From Buxus sempervirens (taxonomy: Eukaryota > Streptophyta > Magnoliopsida > Buxales > Buxaceae), in the NCBI GenBank assembly GCA_947561395.2, contig OX387187.1, forward strand, positions 18,581,829 to 18,645,828: a stretch of 64,000 nt of DNA, written 5' to 3'. The notes beneath the pieces are model-generated. The model was not told the origin of the DNA. It worked only from the letters and a program-made list of their open reading frames with translations, and made no database searches. Below are positions 43,550 through 55,423 of the stretch, one piece after another (the first letter of the stretch is position 1; each line of letters starts with the position of its first letter). A program made the translations under genes and the position numbers.

Positions 43550-46500
43550 TGTGCGCGCGTCGAAAACGCCGCATGGGAAAATTCGGAGTCGCCACCGCCT
43601 GATGGGGTGCAGGCGGACACCTGGGTGCCTAATTTTGTCTATTAAGGCTTGGTCTGTGACTTGAGATTCTAAGTAGGGTCTCGATTGTGGTCCGGGGAAG
43701 TCCGTAGACACCCCGGTCCACCCCGTCGGGTGACGGGTCCCCTAGGTTTATCCTGGTTTGAGTCAGCTCACTTATTTTCTCACCCAATTCTTAGTCCATC
43801 ATGCAATTTGGTTAAGTCTGACGGGACCACCTGAGGGGTGTGGGTCCCTTTAGTTGCTTTTATCTTGCTTAATTAGGTGGTCTGAGTCTAACTGGGTGAG
43901 CCTTGTTTGAAGGCCCACTGTGTAATTGGTGGGCTTAGTTAAGCCCATATGCCTCTTTTGGGCCTCTGTCTAGTCCTAGGAGGCCCTTTGGGCTTGGTTC
44001 AAGTGAATTAATTTTATTTTAATGGTTCAATTTGAAAGTTTAGGTGACTTACATGCAAAAAGTGGGTCGGCATAGATTTGCGGGCCCCTGGGTGGGCCCC
44101 CATGATGGTTGCAAAAGTGTTTTAGATTTATCTTGTTTTAAGTTTGCCAGAAAATGGATTGGACATTGGGCTTGGGGCCCGTAGTCCTGATTTGGGCTTG
44201 AAAGCCCAAGTTACGTGAAGTTAGGGCTTTGAGCCCTCACCTGGTTGGCTTTGTGGGCTTTGGCGGGCCCGGTAGGCCCTTGCCCTTGGTCTTGGCCAAA
44301 CCACATATTTCGTACATCAATTCACCAACAAGTTCGGGTGGGCCGCATTGGGTTTGGCCCACCCCGATTGATTAGTTAATTTATTTATCTTGATTAAGTC
44401 ACATGAATGCATTGCATTGTGTTTGTTGGGCTTGGTGGGCCCTGTCGGAAGGCCCACATGTGCATCCAATTGGACCAACTGGTCCGAGTCCGATGTTGGG
44501 TTTCTAGGTGACCCGGAAACCCTTTTGGCTTGATTAGCTAAGTTAACCATGGCATTAGAATAAAACACAATCAAGAAACATGGTGCAAGCTCATGACTGG
44601 AAATTAATTAGAACACCTGGATGAGCAAGAGAATACTAAATCATGGCATCTAAATAGCAATATAGCCTTGCCCACAGCCCTTCAGATTTCACCTTGGGAC
44701 ACCTAAATCCCAAAAACAAGACTGACCAAAAGCCCTGAGCACCCTAGCACACTCTCAGCATCCCACACTAGCCCTGGGCCGAGAGGCCGAAGGCTCAGAG
44801 TGCAGAAAAAAAGGACTCAAAAGGGTTAGCCGCACCATGCCTGGGAAATTTTGTGGGTGCGCTGACCTCGAAGGTGCTTGGCGCGAGGTCGGTACGAACG
44901 CGCCAAGCGCGAGGTGGGCGCGAGCAAGGAGGGCGCGAAAAAACGCTCACGCCAACCTGCCGGCTCTGGGCGCTAGACTAGCGCCCACCCCAGCAGATAC
45001 CTTTTCCAAAAATAAAGACTCTGTTTTTCCGAAAACTCCAAGACTAACTGGATTTCTAACCTCTATGAGGTTTCCACAGTGCTTCTAAGATTCCCAGAAG
45101 ACACTTAAACAAACATCGAAATTATTCTAATGGGTGAGTGGGGGAAGGGATCATGCTAGACATGGTACACAAAAGGGGTGGGGGTGCTGCCGCTGTCCCC
45201 AAAAGCAACTCAGGTGGGTTATCACAGTAGACTACGGGTAAGGAGTCCTATTCCTTAGCCTCAAAATAGCAGCACAGTGAGGGGGTTAGGGGATCATGCT
45301 TTAAATACACAAACAAAATGACAACAACCGGTAAAGGGGTTAGGGAGCATACACCAACACGAATGAGAGAACAAAAACATGTAGACAGGGGTTGAGCAAG
45401 CAGGTTCGGGTCTCCTGGGATCAGAAAGAGAACACCAAAATATGCATGCAAAAGGAGGAACAGAAAATCATGTACATGCAAGAAGACCTCAAGTGGAACT
45501 CTAATTAGCATGCATAACCCACAGTCCTATCGGAATCTGAACTTGAGACGCGTGCTTAAACTTCACAAAAATTTAGAGAAAGGGAAGAGGAGGGGGCTTA
45601 CATGGGGGTACAAAAGACTTACTTAATAGGGAACACACTCCTTTGAAAATGAACACAAAATAACCCCCAAAAACAGTAAGGTGAAGGACCCCAAATGATT
45701 GTGAATGTGACTCTCGTTGTCCCATGAAGTTACACACGTGGTCCATCAAACCTTGAGAGACTTTCGTACTCATGGGAATGGAATTTTAGTGCATGCAATC
45801 TACTGAGAAAGCAAATCTGAGCAGGGGAGAAACTTAACTTTCTAAACATGGCAACATGTATCTGTTTTTATATATATGAAAAAGAAAGTGTCGAGGAGTG
45901 ATACCTTGTGGTTTTGAGACTCTCTCGAGGTACGTAGATTTCCCTTGGAGCTCCTACGGCAGTTGGAAGGTCCCTTTGTTCCACCAACAGCAACCCAACT
46001 TCTTCTTGCTTGAGTGCAGACGGAGAAGGAGAAGGAAATGAGAGGTGGAGTAGTCTTGGAATGGTGTGAGGGGTTTGTGGAGGCAAAAGCCACTGAGACG
46101 AATGGGGTTCAGGTGGGGAAGAAGGCTTGAGCACAGCAAATGGAGCCAACGAAAACAAAAAGCCAACAAAAGAGTCAACCAAAGAAAAGCCCCAAAAATC
46201 CCAACCCCCGGCAACGAAGTGGGGTGCAGCTTTTATAGAAAATAAAATGAGTGTCCGCTGGGTTGGCGCCGAGTAGCTGGAGCTCGGCGTGAGCGAGGCA
46301 TCATCATTCAAAAATTTAATGCGGCCGCTAAATGGTCAGGAAATCGGGTATTTTCAGATTTAGTCCCTACATATTTTTTATTTAATTCGATATTCTTGGA
46401 TTTTTGCATATTTGGTCCCTGGATATTTTTGATTTAATCCCTGGGATATTTTGTATGTTCGGATATTTATGGATTTGATCTCCGAGATATTTTCTTGCGT

Positions 46501-46922
46501 CACTTGCCACGTGTGCAGCTCTCTGCCACGTATGCAGTTTGCCGGTTTTGCCGCTTGGAAACTTTGACAGCTCACATCTTCCCCATCTTGACTCCGATCT
46601 GGGCAAACTCAGTTGCGTTAGAACTGTATCGGAGCCCTCTATCCAATGACATAGGGGTAAGCATCTAGATCGGGGTTTAGCAGAAAGTCAACTTTCGGCT
46701 CCCCCTCAAGTTTGATCAGCCCACAGAACCTTCATCCAGACTCCAATTCCTGCAAACTCAGTTGCATTAGAACCGTGTCGGGATTCTCTATCCATTGAGA
46801 TAAAGCAAGGTGGCCAATTATCACTTGATCAAAAAGTCAACTTTTGACCCCTCAGGGTTTAACTTTTTAGCTGGGTTTTGCATTTTCGGAACTTCTAGGA
46901 GCGCAAAAATGAGGTGCTTACA
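43550..46922 (-). mobile_element. X2: solo LTR of family X inside the GGTACC array, TSD CCTCC
   Basis: 3373 bp, exact TSD cctcc (43545-43549, 46923-46927), + strand TGTGCGCGCG...GAGGTGCTTACA. Minus-strand donor ACAAG|GTATCA (exon ends 45905). In place of the TATCCGG hairpins it has GGCGCGAG words at 44850-45000 and GGCGCCGAG/GAGCTCGGCG words at 46255-46310, again one shared lexicon on both sides of the promoter. Confidence 0.9.
44850..45000. repeat. GGCGCGAG word cluster of X2
   Basis: At least six variants of GGCGCGAG/GCGCCAAGCGCGAGG in 150 bp, several palindromic (GGCGCTAGACTAGCGCC near 44978-44994). It occupies the place of the hairpin triplet in X1 and X3. Confidence 0.55.
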
Positions 46923-47310
46923 CCTCCCTTGAATAACTAAGGTACACCCCCTTACATAGCTAGGGTACCCCCTTTGTATAACAAGAGTGCCCTCTTATAT
47001 TACTAAGGTCCACCCCTTACATTACCTAGGGTACACCCCTTGTATTACCTAGAGGTACCCCCCCCCCCCCCCCTCCCCTCCCCATATAAGTAAGGTACCC
47101 CCCTCTATACCTAAGGTACCTCTTGTGTTGACTAAGGAATACCCCAAGTTTACCTAAACTATACCCCCCTTGAATAACTAAGGCAAACCCTCTTGAAACA
47201 CCAAGGTACCCTTCAAATAATACTAAGGTACCACCAGCTTAACACCAAAGTACCCCCTCAAATAACGCTAAGGTACTCCTTGGCAAACCTTAGGTACATC
47301 CTAAGGTTTT
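46923..47310 (+). repeat. GGTACC-core minisatellite, right part, with poly-C
   Basis: About 15 further units, including a run of about 16 C near 47058-47073. Confidence 0.8.
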
Positions 47311-47362
47311 AGATGAATAAAAGCTTTGTTTAGGGGGCAGATTCGAAAGACCAAAACTTAGG

Positions 47363-47522
47363 CATATAAAAGGGATGCCAAAACTAAAATATCTAGTGTT
47401 TTTGAGGACCCATTTCTTTGTCTTGGACATATAGAATAAGGGGAAAAGTGGAAGCTTGCTTGAAGGCTTGGAGGAGAAGAAGAAGAAATCTTGAAGGGAA
47501 GTTGTGTTTCTCCATTAAACAT
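47363..47522 (+). promoter_or_regulatory. V promoter and first exon
   Basis: TATAAA (47365-47370) in GGCATATAAAAGGG. About 150 bp later the purine-rich stretch GGAGAAGAAGAAGAAATC leads to the donor ACAT|GTAAGTAG. No ATG-initiated frame links this exon to the terminal exon in its conserved frame. Confidence 0.6.
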
Positions 47523-47929
47523 GTAAGTAGCAAACCCTTCAAACTAAAATGAATTTATTGGATTTTCGTATTCTCTCTCCTAGGGTTTTGATAAACTGGA
47601 AAATCACTTGCATGTGGGGTTTTGCTTCTAAAATTCGTAAGGTTTGGTTTATCTAACTATCTTGTTTAATTTTCTATTGATTTTCCATGGATTTGCAACC
47701 TTTATTGATTATATTTCTGGTTAGGGTTTGAGTTTGGTATCTTGAATAATGTTTTATATGTTGGATTTATGTTCATAAGGATTTGGGATGGATTCCTGTG
47801 TTGGGAGTTGTTTTTGAGCATGTTGGGATGTTTTGTAATCATCCCATTTGGTATTAGAAAGGTTGGATGTAGTTTGTATGGGTTTGGTGTTGGAAAATAG
47901 CCAAAATTTTGTAAGAACCCGAGCTGGCG

Positions 47930-48170
47930 ATTAATCCTAAAAGTGGGCGATTAATCCTGAGCCCAAAACACCCAAAACAATCACTGTAAAGCTAATCGCG
48001 AATCAAGATTAATCGCGGTGGCTAATTGCGACCTGAACGCACGAACGTTGAACTGGACACGTGCACGTTGGCCCTTATTTCACCTTAACACGCGAACATT
48101 GAGGCTTTAATGCCCGAACGTTGAGACTAATTGCCCTTGGATGATTAATCCTGACCCTAATCGTGGGTGC
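47930..48170. repeat. GC-rich reiterated-word cluster in V intron
   Basis: GGCGATTAATCC (several times), AATCGCGAAT, GATTAATCGCGG, CGAACGTTGA and ACGTGCACGTTG: short palindromes in alternation, unlike the surrounding AT-rich intron. Confidence 0.55.
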
Positions 48171-48863
48171 TGTTTTGACAGTTCTTCACCCTTTTCTCTC
48201 CCAACCCTTTCCTAAACAATCCAAGCCTCTTGCACAATACTCTTATTACATGAAAGACATTTAAGTAAATATCATGTGTATTTATTGCTCCATTTACTTA
48301 AGTCTTTACATGTAAATAAAATTTTACCCCTCATTTGGATCCAATAAAAATACTCCCAAGGCCCAATTCCTAACCAATAAAAAGTCAACTTTTCAGTTCA
48401 TGCCTAAATTTCCAGTTTTCCCGATTTTTATCAAAAATCCCGTTTTGGGTTTGATACCCAGATGAGTGATTCAGAAGCCCATAAAATTTTAGAAGATTTG
48501 TTTACCCTTCAATAGACTACAACCAAAATTTGAGCTTGAAATTCCTTGTAGATTGATCTAGAAAAATTATATACCCAAAAGTCAACATTTTTAACCAGAC
48601 TTGGAATATTTTTGAGGTCCGAAACTTTTTATCTCAAAATTCGTTGATTTTTTGTATGGTGACTTATTTGGGAATTCTAAGACTATCTCACTTCTCATAT
48701 ACGTAATTCGTGGAATTTATGGGGTATGTATTCTACTATGAATTGGCTTTGGAAGTGAAGTACTTACTGGTTATTTCTTACACATTGTGAATATTATTTG
48801 ATATTGGTAAAGATATGATGAATTCTCTTATGTGAGATGACAAGGCACATGGCCTAGGGAATA

Positions 48864-48960
48864 ATAGTGGGCGAGTAATCCCACTTGGCATTTAACAGTG
48901 GACAAGTAGTCCCACTTGGCATTTAATAGTGGACGAGTAGTCCCACTTGACACTTAGTTG
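48864..48960 (+). repeat. Three 33-bp repeats forming AGTGG/CCACT hairpins
   Basis: AGTGGGCGAGTAATCCCACT and two variants with GGACAAGTAG and GGACGAGTAG, each followed by TTGGCATTTAA or TTGACACTTAG. Each can fold into a 5-6-bp stem. Located about 340-430 nt before the V acceptor, where W, Z, P1 and Q have hairpin arrays. Confidence 0.7.
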
Positions 48961-49294
48961 TGCATTGAGTACTATATCTTGGTTTGTGGAATGTGACATT
49001 CGTTCTAGTAACTGCTGAGAAAGGTTTGTTCTACATTGTGAGTTCTACAAGTTTGTTTTACATTATCAGTCCTACCAGGTGTGTTAGCTAATTTTTATGT
49101 GTTACATTATTTAGATGCTTGACCTGAGAATATTAATTGCATAAACTGCTTTATTCATGAAGTTATATGAATTGCCTAAACTGCTTCTATACATGATGTT
49201 ATATGAATTGCATAAACTGTTTCCATTCATGAATGTTTGCTACTTACTGGGACTTTAAGTCTTACGCATTTTGTTTTACTGGATTTGTTTTCAG

Positions 49295-49374
49295 ATCTGC
49301 TTGGTGAGCCACATATTGGGGCAGATATTGAGGGTGAGCTTGAGGGCAGGCCCGAGGACTTTTACTACCCATAG
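49295..49374 (+). CDS. V terminal exon: peptide ending PEDFYYP-stop
   Basis: After the acceptor GGATTTGTTTTCAG, 77 nt open from codon position 2 to TAG (49372-49374). 26 residues, about a quarter Asp or Glu, final Arg-Pro-Glu-Asp-Phe-Tyr-Tyr-Pro. Confidence 0.5.
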
Positions 49375-49750
49375 TAGGGTTCTCTTTATGTTATTGTATT
49401 TAGTTTTTTTTGAAACTATCAATGGAATGTAATTATTCTTTTGGATATATATAGATTTGAGAGTTATCTTTAGATTATCACTTGTATATGAATGCTCATG
49501 TGAGAGATAGAGACTGTGAGGTCTAGTTGCATTTTTGTATACACAAATGTTATCATTTGAGGTTATTATACAAATGATCTTTTATTATATGAAAAATTTT
49601 AAATCCCATGCTTCTTTATCTTATGCACTCTGATGATTACATTGTAATTGCCCGCGTTAATTATGTTCATTAGGTTCTTTTGGGCCTATAAATAGGTCTC
49701 AAGTATGGGTTGGTGCCGTGATAAGGCAGACCCAGATCTGGGGCGCTACA

Positions 49751-51440
49751 GGTTTGCTGGTATTTTAGGCAGATTGTACTAGGTGTGAACTTGCACTTTC
49801 ATCATGCGCTAGGGCCTGTTGATGTTGAGAACATCCCCCAGATGCAACAGGTACTAGATCACTTTGTCCACTCATGTCCTTCTAGCTCCCCAATATTGCT
49901 GATTCCTCCAAAATTTCTTCTACAGTGACTTTACCTCCCCAGCAGAGTTATCAAAAAATATAAGTGCCTTTTTTAAATCCACGTTCGCGTGTTTAGTATC
50001 ATCTCCATGGTGTCAAAATGCCGATGATGTATCTTCAAATCTTGATTCTAAATAAAAGAGATATGTCTAACATTGGTCTAAATCGCTTTGCCCCAGCCGT
50101 TCCCGTGTCGTTACTGAACAGAGGAGGGGTTGGAGTCGATAAGGTGTGATAAGTGAGTAATGGCTAGAGTGAGAGACGAGAGATGCTCAAATAATCTTCA
50201 CGTATACCAAGCCAAAGAGCTCCTTATATAATTGCAGAATGTATAGAAGACAAAGCAATACCAGAATAGACTTAGAGAATTTCTAGTAGCAATTGTAAAA
50301 CTTAGAGAAAGAGAAGAGAAGGGTTGCTCCAAGCAATCAAGGAATTAGGTATAGTCTTGTTCCAATCAGCTAAAGATCCTTTAATTGAAAAAGGGTTCTC
50401 ATATTTATAGAAGGTATAGGGTCTCATATTTATCTAAGGCTTCAAGAATATTTACATGTCTATTACGAATCTGGTCCCACAAATATCTAGGTTCAAGATA
50501 AGAATAAATAAGAGATAATGATGATAAAAGATAAAGCTCTTTGATTGGTACACTGGGTCCCACATGTCAACATGTAATACTGTAGGTCACTGGACGTCTG
50601 TGTCATTCTAGGTTGACATACCAAAACTTGTCATTGGCTATCGACGATTCCAATACCTGTGTCCGCCACACCTTAAGGACTGCCAAATAACCCCTCCCTC
50701 TAAGTGGGCTCTCACCCATGACGGAGATCTCCATTCCAATATACCAAATAAGTTTCAGATTTAATATAAATAAACCATGCCACAATTATTATATCCGTCG
50801 GATGATAGATAACCCAGGACAGACTATCTTTGTCCAATGACAGATGACCCATGTAGGTCATCATATGGTTGACATGTCAAGCATATAAAAATGGTTATCT
50901 ACAACATGCATAGTCTGCAATAACAATCCATAGATGTGGCACATAAGAAGGCGGAAAGGATATTCAGTGGATGCTCATCTATGATATAATTGACAAATAT
51001 TGTAACTATTGTTAAGAAACAACTGCCATAGCAGTCCATGGATGTGCCAAACATGTTTCTCCTACTGTTTTGTGATTCATTTGCTGCCACTATTGTCTTC
51101 TTTCCCAAGAGGTAGACATACATATAAAGTATGTTCCAATCTTATCCAGCAAATTGGCCCAAGTCTGAAAGTTTTGTTGTTGTTTAGAATGGGGAATTTA
51201 TTGTGTATTTATATAAGTGTAATAGTAGGATAGTGTGTATTATGTCATAGTACTGCAAGAAATATTCAAGAAATTAGAAGAAAATATTTAATTTTTGAAC
51301 ATTAGAATTATTTTGAGGATAAAGCATGAATCCCTCTTTATGTCTGGTTACACAAAGGCCTTGCATGCTTGGTTCTATAGATATCATAGAGGCCATGGTT
51401 GCTTGGTTTTCTATACATAATTTATGCACATTCTGTCAAT
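49751..51440. other. Low-repeat sequence with a possible exon fragment
   Basis: At 49772-49852 an acceptor-like TATTTTAG/GCAG precedes 26 open codons (QIVLGVNLHFHHALGPVD...) ending at a donor-like CAG|GTACTA. I do not recognise the protein. The rest, to 51440, shows no convincing ORF. 50905-51060 has an imperfect direct repeat around CCATRGATGTG. Confidence 0.25.
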
Positions 51441-51447
51441 CCCAACT

Positions 51448-51928
51448 AGGGCTGGAAATGGGTCGGATACTTATCTAAATCCGACTCGAATTCAATCCAA
51501 AATGTCGAATTCAAATATGAGATATAGATCTGTAATTCGAATACGGATATGAAACTTTGGATCTGACCAAATTTGGATTCGAATTCGAATATGCCCATAT
51601 CTAATCCGAATAGTATCCAAACCAAAATCAACATACTATACACAAACCCAGACTAGAGATAGGCTAGACTGTTTGTAAACTTTATATACACAATGATTGA
51701 ACCAACCTTAGTAAAACAAAAAATCGAAGGGTTTTAGCATTTGTAAGAAATCGATTTGCTCTAGCCTCTAGGAATTCGGATCCAATTTGGATTTAGGTTT
51801 TTCTGTTTGGTCAAATATTGAATTCGGATGCTATATATGTCTTCGTTTCGAATTCGAACATTTTTTTTTCCGGTTTGAATTCGGATCACAGTAGATCCAT
51901 ACTGTGTTTGACCCATTGCCAACCCTAG
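51448..51928. mobile_element. hAT-type MITE, TSD TCCCAACT
   Basis: 481 bp flanked by perfect 8-bp repeats (51440-51447, 51929-51936). Termini AGGGCTGGAAATGGGTC and GACCCATTGCCAACCCTAG form an imperfect terminal inverted repeat typical of hAT elements. The inside is rich in GAATTCGAAT-type words and has no transposase. Confidence 0.85.
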
Positions 51929-52271
51929 TCCCAACTCCCAAGTTGTTAGCTACCAATGTTGATTAATTATGGCCTCCTCATTTCCATGTTTAACTATCCA
52001 TCTTCCTCATCCTTTCTCCTTTTGAAGCCTCAAAATATGGCATTCATTTTACATGCCATTACCAAGCCAAACTCCACTTTATGTATCAGATTCTTAAATT
52101 GCAGTTTGAGGAGTGCAATTCCATGGTTCTTACTCAAAAAAAAAAGGTAGTGTAATTGCATGGCTATAGCATTGATCGACAGTATAATGCTGTGTGAGAG
52201 TAAGAATGGTTATTATAATAATTCCCAGTTTCAACAGTGATGTTACTATAATAGCCTGATTTAAGCAATCC

Positions 52272-52430
52272 CAAGTAGGGGTAGAACTCGGTTCAATTTC
52301 GTCTGGGTTGACATCAACCCAAAATCAAACCGAGAGTTGTAATTGTCAATCCAAACCGAACCAAACTGAACTGAGAACCGATCAACCCAACCTGAAAACC
52401 GAATCGAACATTTATGCATATAAAGGTTCA
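52272..52430. mobile_element. Fragment of a second hAT-like MITE
   Basis: TAGGGGTAGAACTCGGTTC followed by AACCGAACC/GGTTCGG-like words resembles one end of a hAT MITE. I do not find the partner terminus. Confidence 0.35.
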
Positions 52431-52981
52431 GGTCATTTTAGTCTACGCTAGTATCTCAAGGGAGAGCCGAAGCAACTCTTGGGTCCCTTCCAAGGAAACA
52501 AACGTATCTTCCCTAAACTTTTAATATTTGCCTGCATGAAGAGGGTTTTCACTATAGTGAACAGTATGAGTTTATCACATCATTACTACAACTGGCAGAA
52601 AATCCTGTCTCCCAAAATAATCAGAATGCATTTTCTCTTGACAATCAACATCATAAAGAAGCCACCTGAAAAAAAAAAACTTGAATATCATGTTGTGGTG
52701 CAGTGTTGCTGTGGCAGCATCAGAGATGATCTGTGAGTTCAAAAGAGGAGGTTATTTTCCGAGCTGAAGTGTTAAGGCAACCGGTGACAGTGGGCATGCA
52801 TTACTAGAGAATTATAGGGTGATTTGAAATTAGAAACAATTATTTAACATTAACCACAATATAGCCCAATACCCAAAAAAATAAAAATAGAAAAGAAAAA
52901 CCACATTATAGCCTATGTTTTATAACAAGATTGATGTTCTGAAAGTTTACAACTTGTTCACCGGCCTTTTTCACATATTAT

Positions 52982-53184
52982 ATAAGTTTTCCAGTGTTAC
53001 CTTCAGCATGAATGTTTCAAAGACCTCACAAACAACCCCAATAATTGTTATAAGTTTTCCAGTGTTACCTTCAGCATGAATGTTTCAAAGACCTCACAAA
53101 CAACCCCAATAATTGTTATAAGTTTTCCAGTGTTACCTTCAGCATGAAGTTTCAAAGATCTCGCAAACAACCCCAATACTTGCT
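52982..53184. repeat. 68-bp tandem triplication at the 3' end of the KIX gene
   Basis: Three copies with period exactly 68 (starts 52982, 53050, 53118). The first two are identical over the unit as read. The third differs by a few bases and ends at the stop codon of the KIX-like gene, so the triplication forms its 3' UTR. Confidence 0.9.
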
Positions 53185-55423
53185 AGACTACTGCAAGATT
53201 GTTAGTGCCAGAGGAGTTGGATGGTAAGGAATTCGCCATGCCCTCAGTGTGAACTCTCTGCTTCCCCTCGAAACTGAGCATCTTAAGAGATATCCTCCTC
53301 AGATAATCTGACTGAAATAAGAAAGCAAAAGCATATTTAAAGACATTATGCAATTTTGAAGACAGCCACTGGGAATAACAGAAAGAACTGGTTCAACTGA
53401 AGTTGAGTAAACCATGGGAAGATGAATATGGTTACAATGGATGCAATGGCTCGTGATCACTGGCCTAGACATTGTAACAATACAACATGGATTTTGATAT
53501 ATTTTGCTATGCATATAATTCAGCCGAACACTTGCATGAGCCATGAAACAGTACGGTACATGATAAAAGCAGATCAAAACATAGCTTTCTCAAGCACCAG
53601 GCTAATATAATTTTTTTACTTCACTGTGTTTGAGCCAGATATCTCAAGAAGAAAAATTATGGGTCCAATCGCTAGCATGCATTAACAAAATATAAAGCTT
53701 ACAATTTTTTTACATAAGCTAAAACAATAATTCATGATATGTTCAAGGTTCTGAATTTCGTGAGCTTGAAATATTTTTGCAAAAAATGTTGTTTCTTGGT
53801 ACTGGAGATATTATGTCCTGAGGGGATCATTTTTTTCTTGATTATCTCAACAATTTCAGAGGGAAATTCAAAATGTCAATTTTTATTGACAATAAAATGA
53901 TTGCCTGGATTGAAAAGCTATGATATTTTCATAGCTAAAAAAAAGCAAAAAAAATAAAAAGAAGTATAGAGAAAATAAATTCACTATCTTCTATCCATGA
54001 TTGAAATCTAAATACAGATCCATAATCTCCACAAAACGTCTCCTAAGTTTCCATTCCAGGGATCCCTTCTTTTTCTCGTATTTATGTTTCTATAAGTTCA
54101 TGGCAAGCTCCCTTTCTCTTGGTGATAGTTGATGCAAAGCACTCCATCATCCAAATTGGCTTCAAATCCAGAAGAATACTATTAAACAAACTGAGGAAAA
54201 AAAAAACCAGAATGTTTGTTGAAAAATAATTTGCTTTACATTTTTCTTTGACAGCATAGTAGTAAATGTTTAATAAGAAAATGGCATATCTTGATAATAT
54301 GAATTAGAAACTAAAAAGAGGCAATAAAATCGAAAATCCTTATTCTACCATACCAATCAATAGTTAGATTATTTATCTAATTACAAACTAAAGGTTAAGG
54401 TTATTGATCAAATGATAGACTCTTAAATTACTCTGAGATCATGGAGTGGTATTTTAAATTTTAGGATATCATTTCAATAGTGGAACTCTGTTTTTTGGTT
54501 CCTTAAATTTGTATTCATTACTATAAAGAATTAATTTTCCTTCTACTTTATGTTTTTTTTTTTGGGTGCATTTACTTGTTCTTTATTGCCTTAAAATTTC
54601 CTTGACAGTTTCCAAGTTCTCCTAATTTTTCCCAATTTGTCTCCTTTGATGAAAAATTTCAACAAAATAAACCATGTATCCAAAACACAACCACCCCCAC
54701 CCCATTAGCAAATGAAAATTTTAGAACCCTGCTAACACACTAGCAAGTGTTTAATATGACACCTGCCTGATCTCTAAACTCCCCACCCTCTTGTTTGTCA
54801 CGACTACAGAGTTTACAATTCCCAACTTGCATATTTAAATCTAAGGACATTCACTCATCACAATCAGAAAACCCATCTTGTAAACCATCTAAAAGATCTC
54901 CCTAGAATAAAAGAGTAGCTTCAGAACCTGATAGGTCCTTTATCATTATCTTGAATACAACAACACTGCCAATAGTACAAGAGCACTCTTCATGACTTAA
55001 CTAGCATACCTTCCCAGTAGCAGCTCAGAACAAGAAAAAATTAGGTCCCCTCATATGAATGGCTGGGTTTCTAACACAATTGAAGCATAACTTGACGAGA
55101 AATGATCCGAAGAATAGAGAAAACCATCATAGTTATAAGAGACTAAATAAGAAAAAGTTGCACCAAGATATTTAGAAATATAAAGACATACAGTATGTGC
55201 AAAGTAAATTTCAAGCATATCTCAGCAGCAATGTAGGAGAGAATCAATTAGTAAATAGATTTAAACAAAGCAAAAAGGTAAAATCTAAGTCAACAAAAGA
55301 GAAGAAAGCAATTGGATAATGTACCTGGTTCGTGGCAGCATCATACATCTTTTCTTCAAATCTTACAGCAATTTTCTTAATTTCATGTAAGCCCTCTGGG
55401 CTAAAACTCGGAAGGTGCCTCAT
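53183..55423 (-). CDS. Mini KIX-domain protein related to Mediator subunit 15 (two exons)
   Basis: Exon A 55325-55436 (acceptor TCGCACATAG, donor CCAG|GTACAT) and exon B 53183-53311 (acceptor CTTATTTCAG, stop TAG 53185-53183) join in phase 0. The product matches plant MED15 KIX: 'HLPSFSPEGLHEIKKIAVRF' is helix 2 (family HLPFSGPEGINELRRIAARF) and 'SDYLRRISLKMLSFE' is helix 3 (family TDYLRKISMKMLTME). The only in-frame start is ATG at 55423 within exon A, giving 75 residues and dropping most of helix 1. A Ser/Asn-rich tail ends the protein, where MED15 continues for over 1000 residues. It could be a competitor of MED15, a truncated paralogue or a pseudogene. Both splice sites and the frame are intact. 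Confidence 0.75.

Larger units (their letters stand above)
42390..49750 (+). mobile_element. V: LTR of EDYYYP-type superfamily with minisatellite U3, split by X2
   Basis: Begins TGTAAAACCCC, ends CTGGGGCGCTACA, net about 3.98 kb. The flanks agtct (42385-42389) and ggttt (49751-49755) match at only three of five positions, so the TSD is uncertain. U3 contains the GGTACC array, TATA at 47363-47370, exon 1 with GGAGAAGAAGAAG, donor ACAT|GTAAGTAG (exon ends 47522), a 1.77-kb intron, acceptor TTTGTTTTCAG (49294) and a terminal exon to 49374. Confidence 0.72.

Noticed and set aside
42385..49755. Firm TSD for V
   Set aside because: Only three of five flanking bases agree (agtct/ggttt), so the ends are supported by termini alone.
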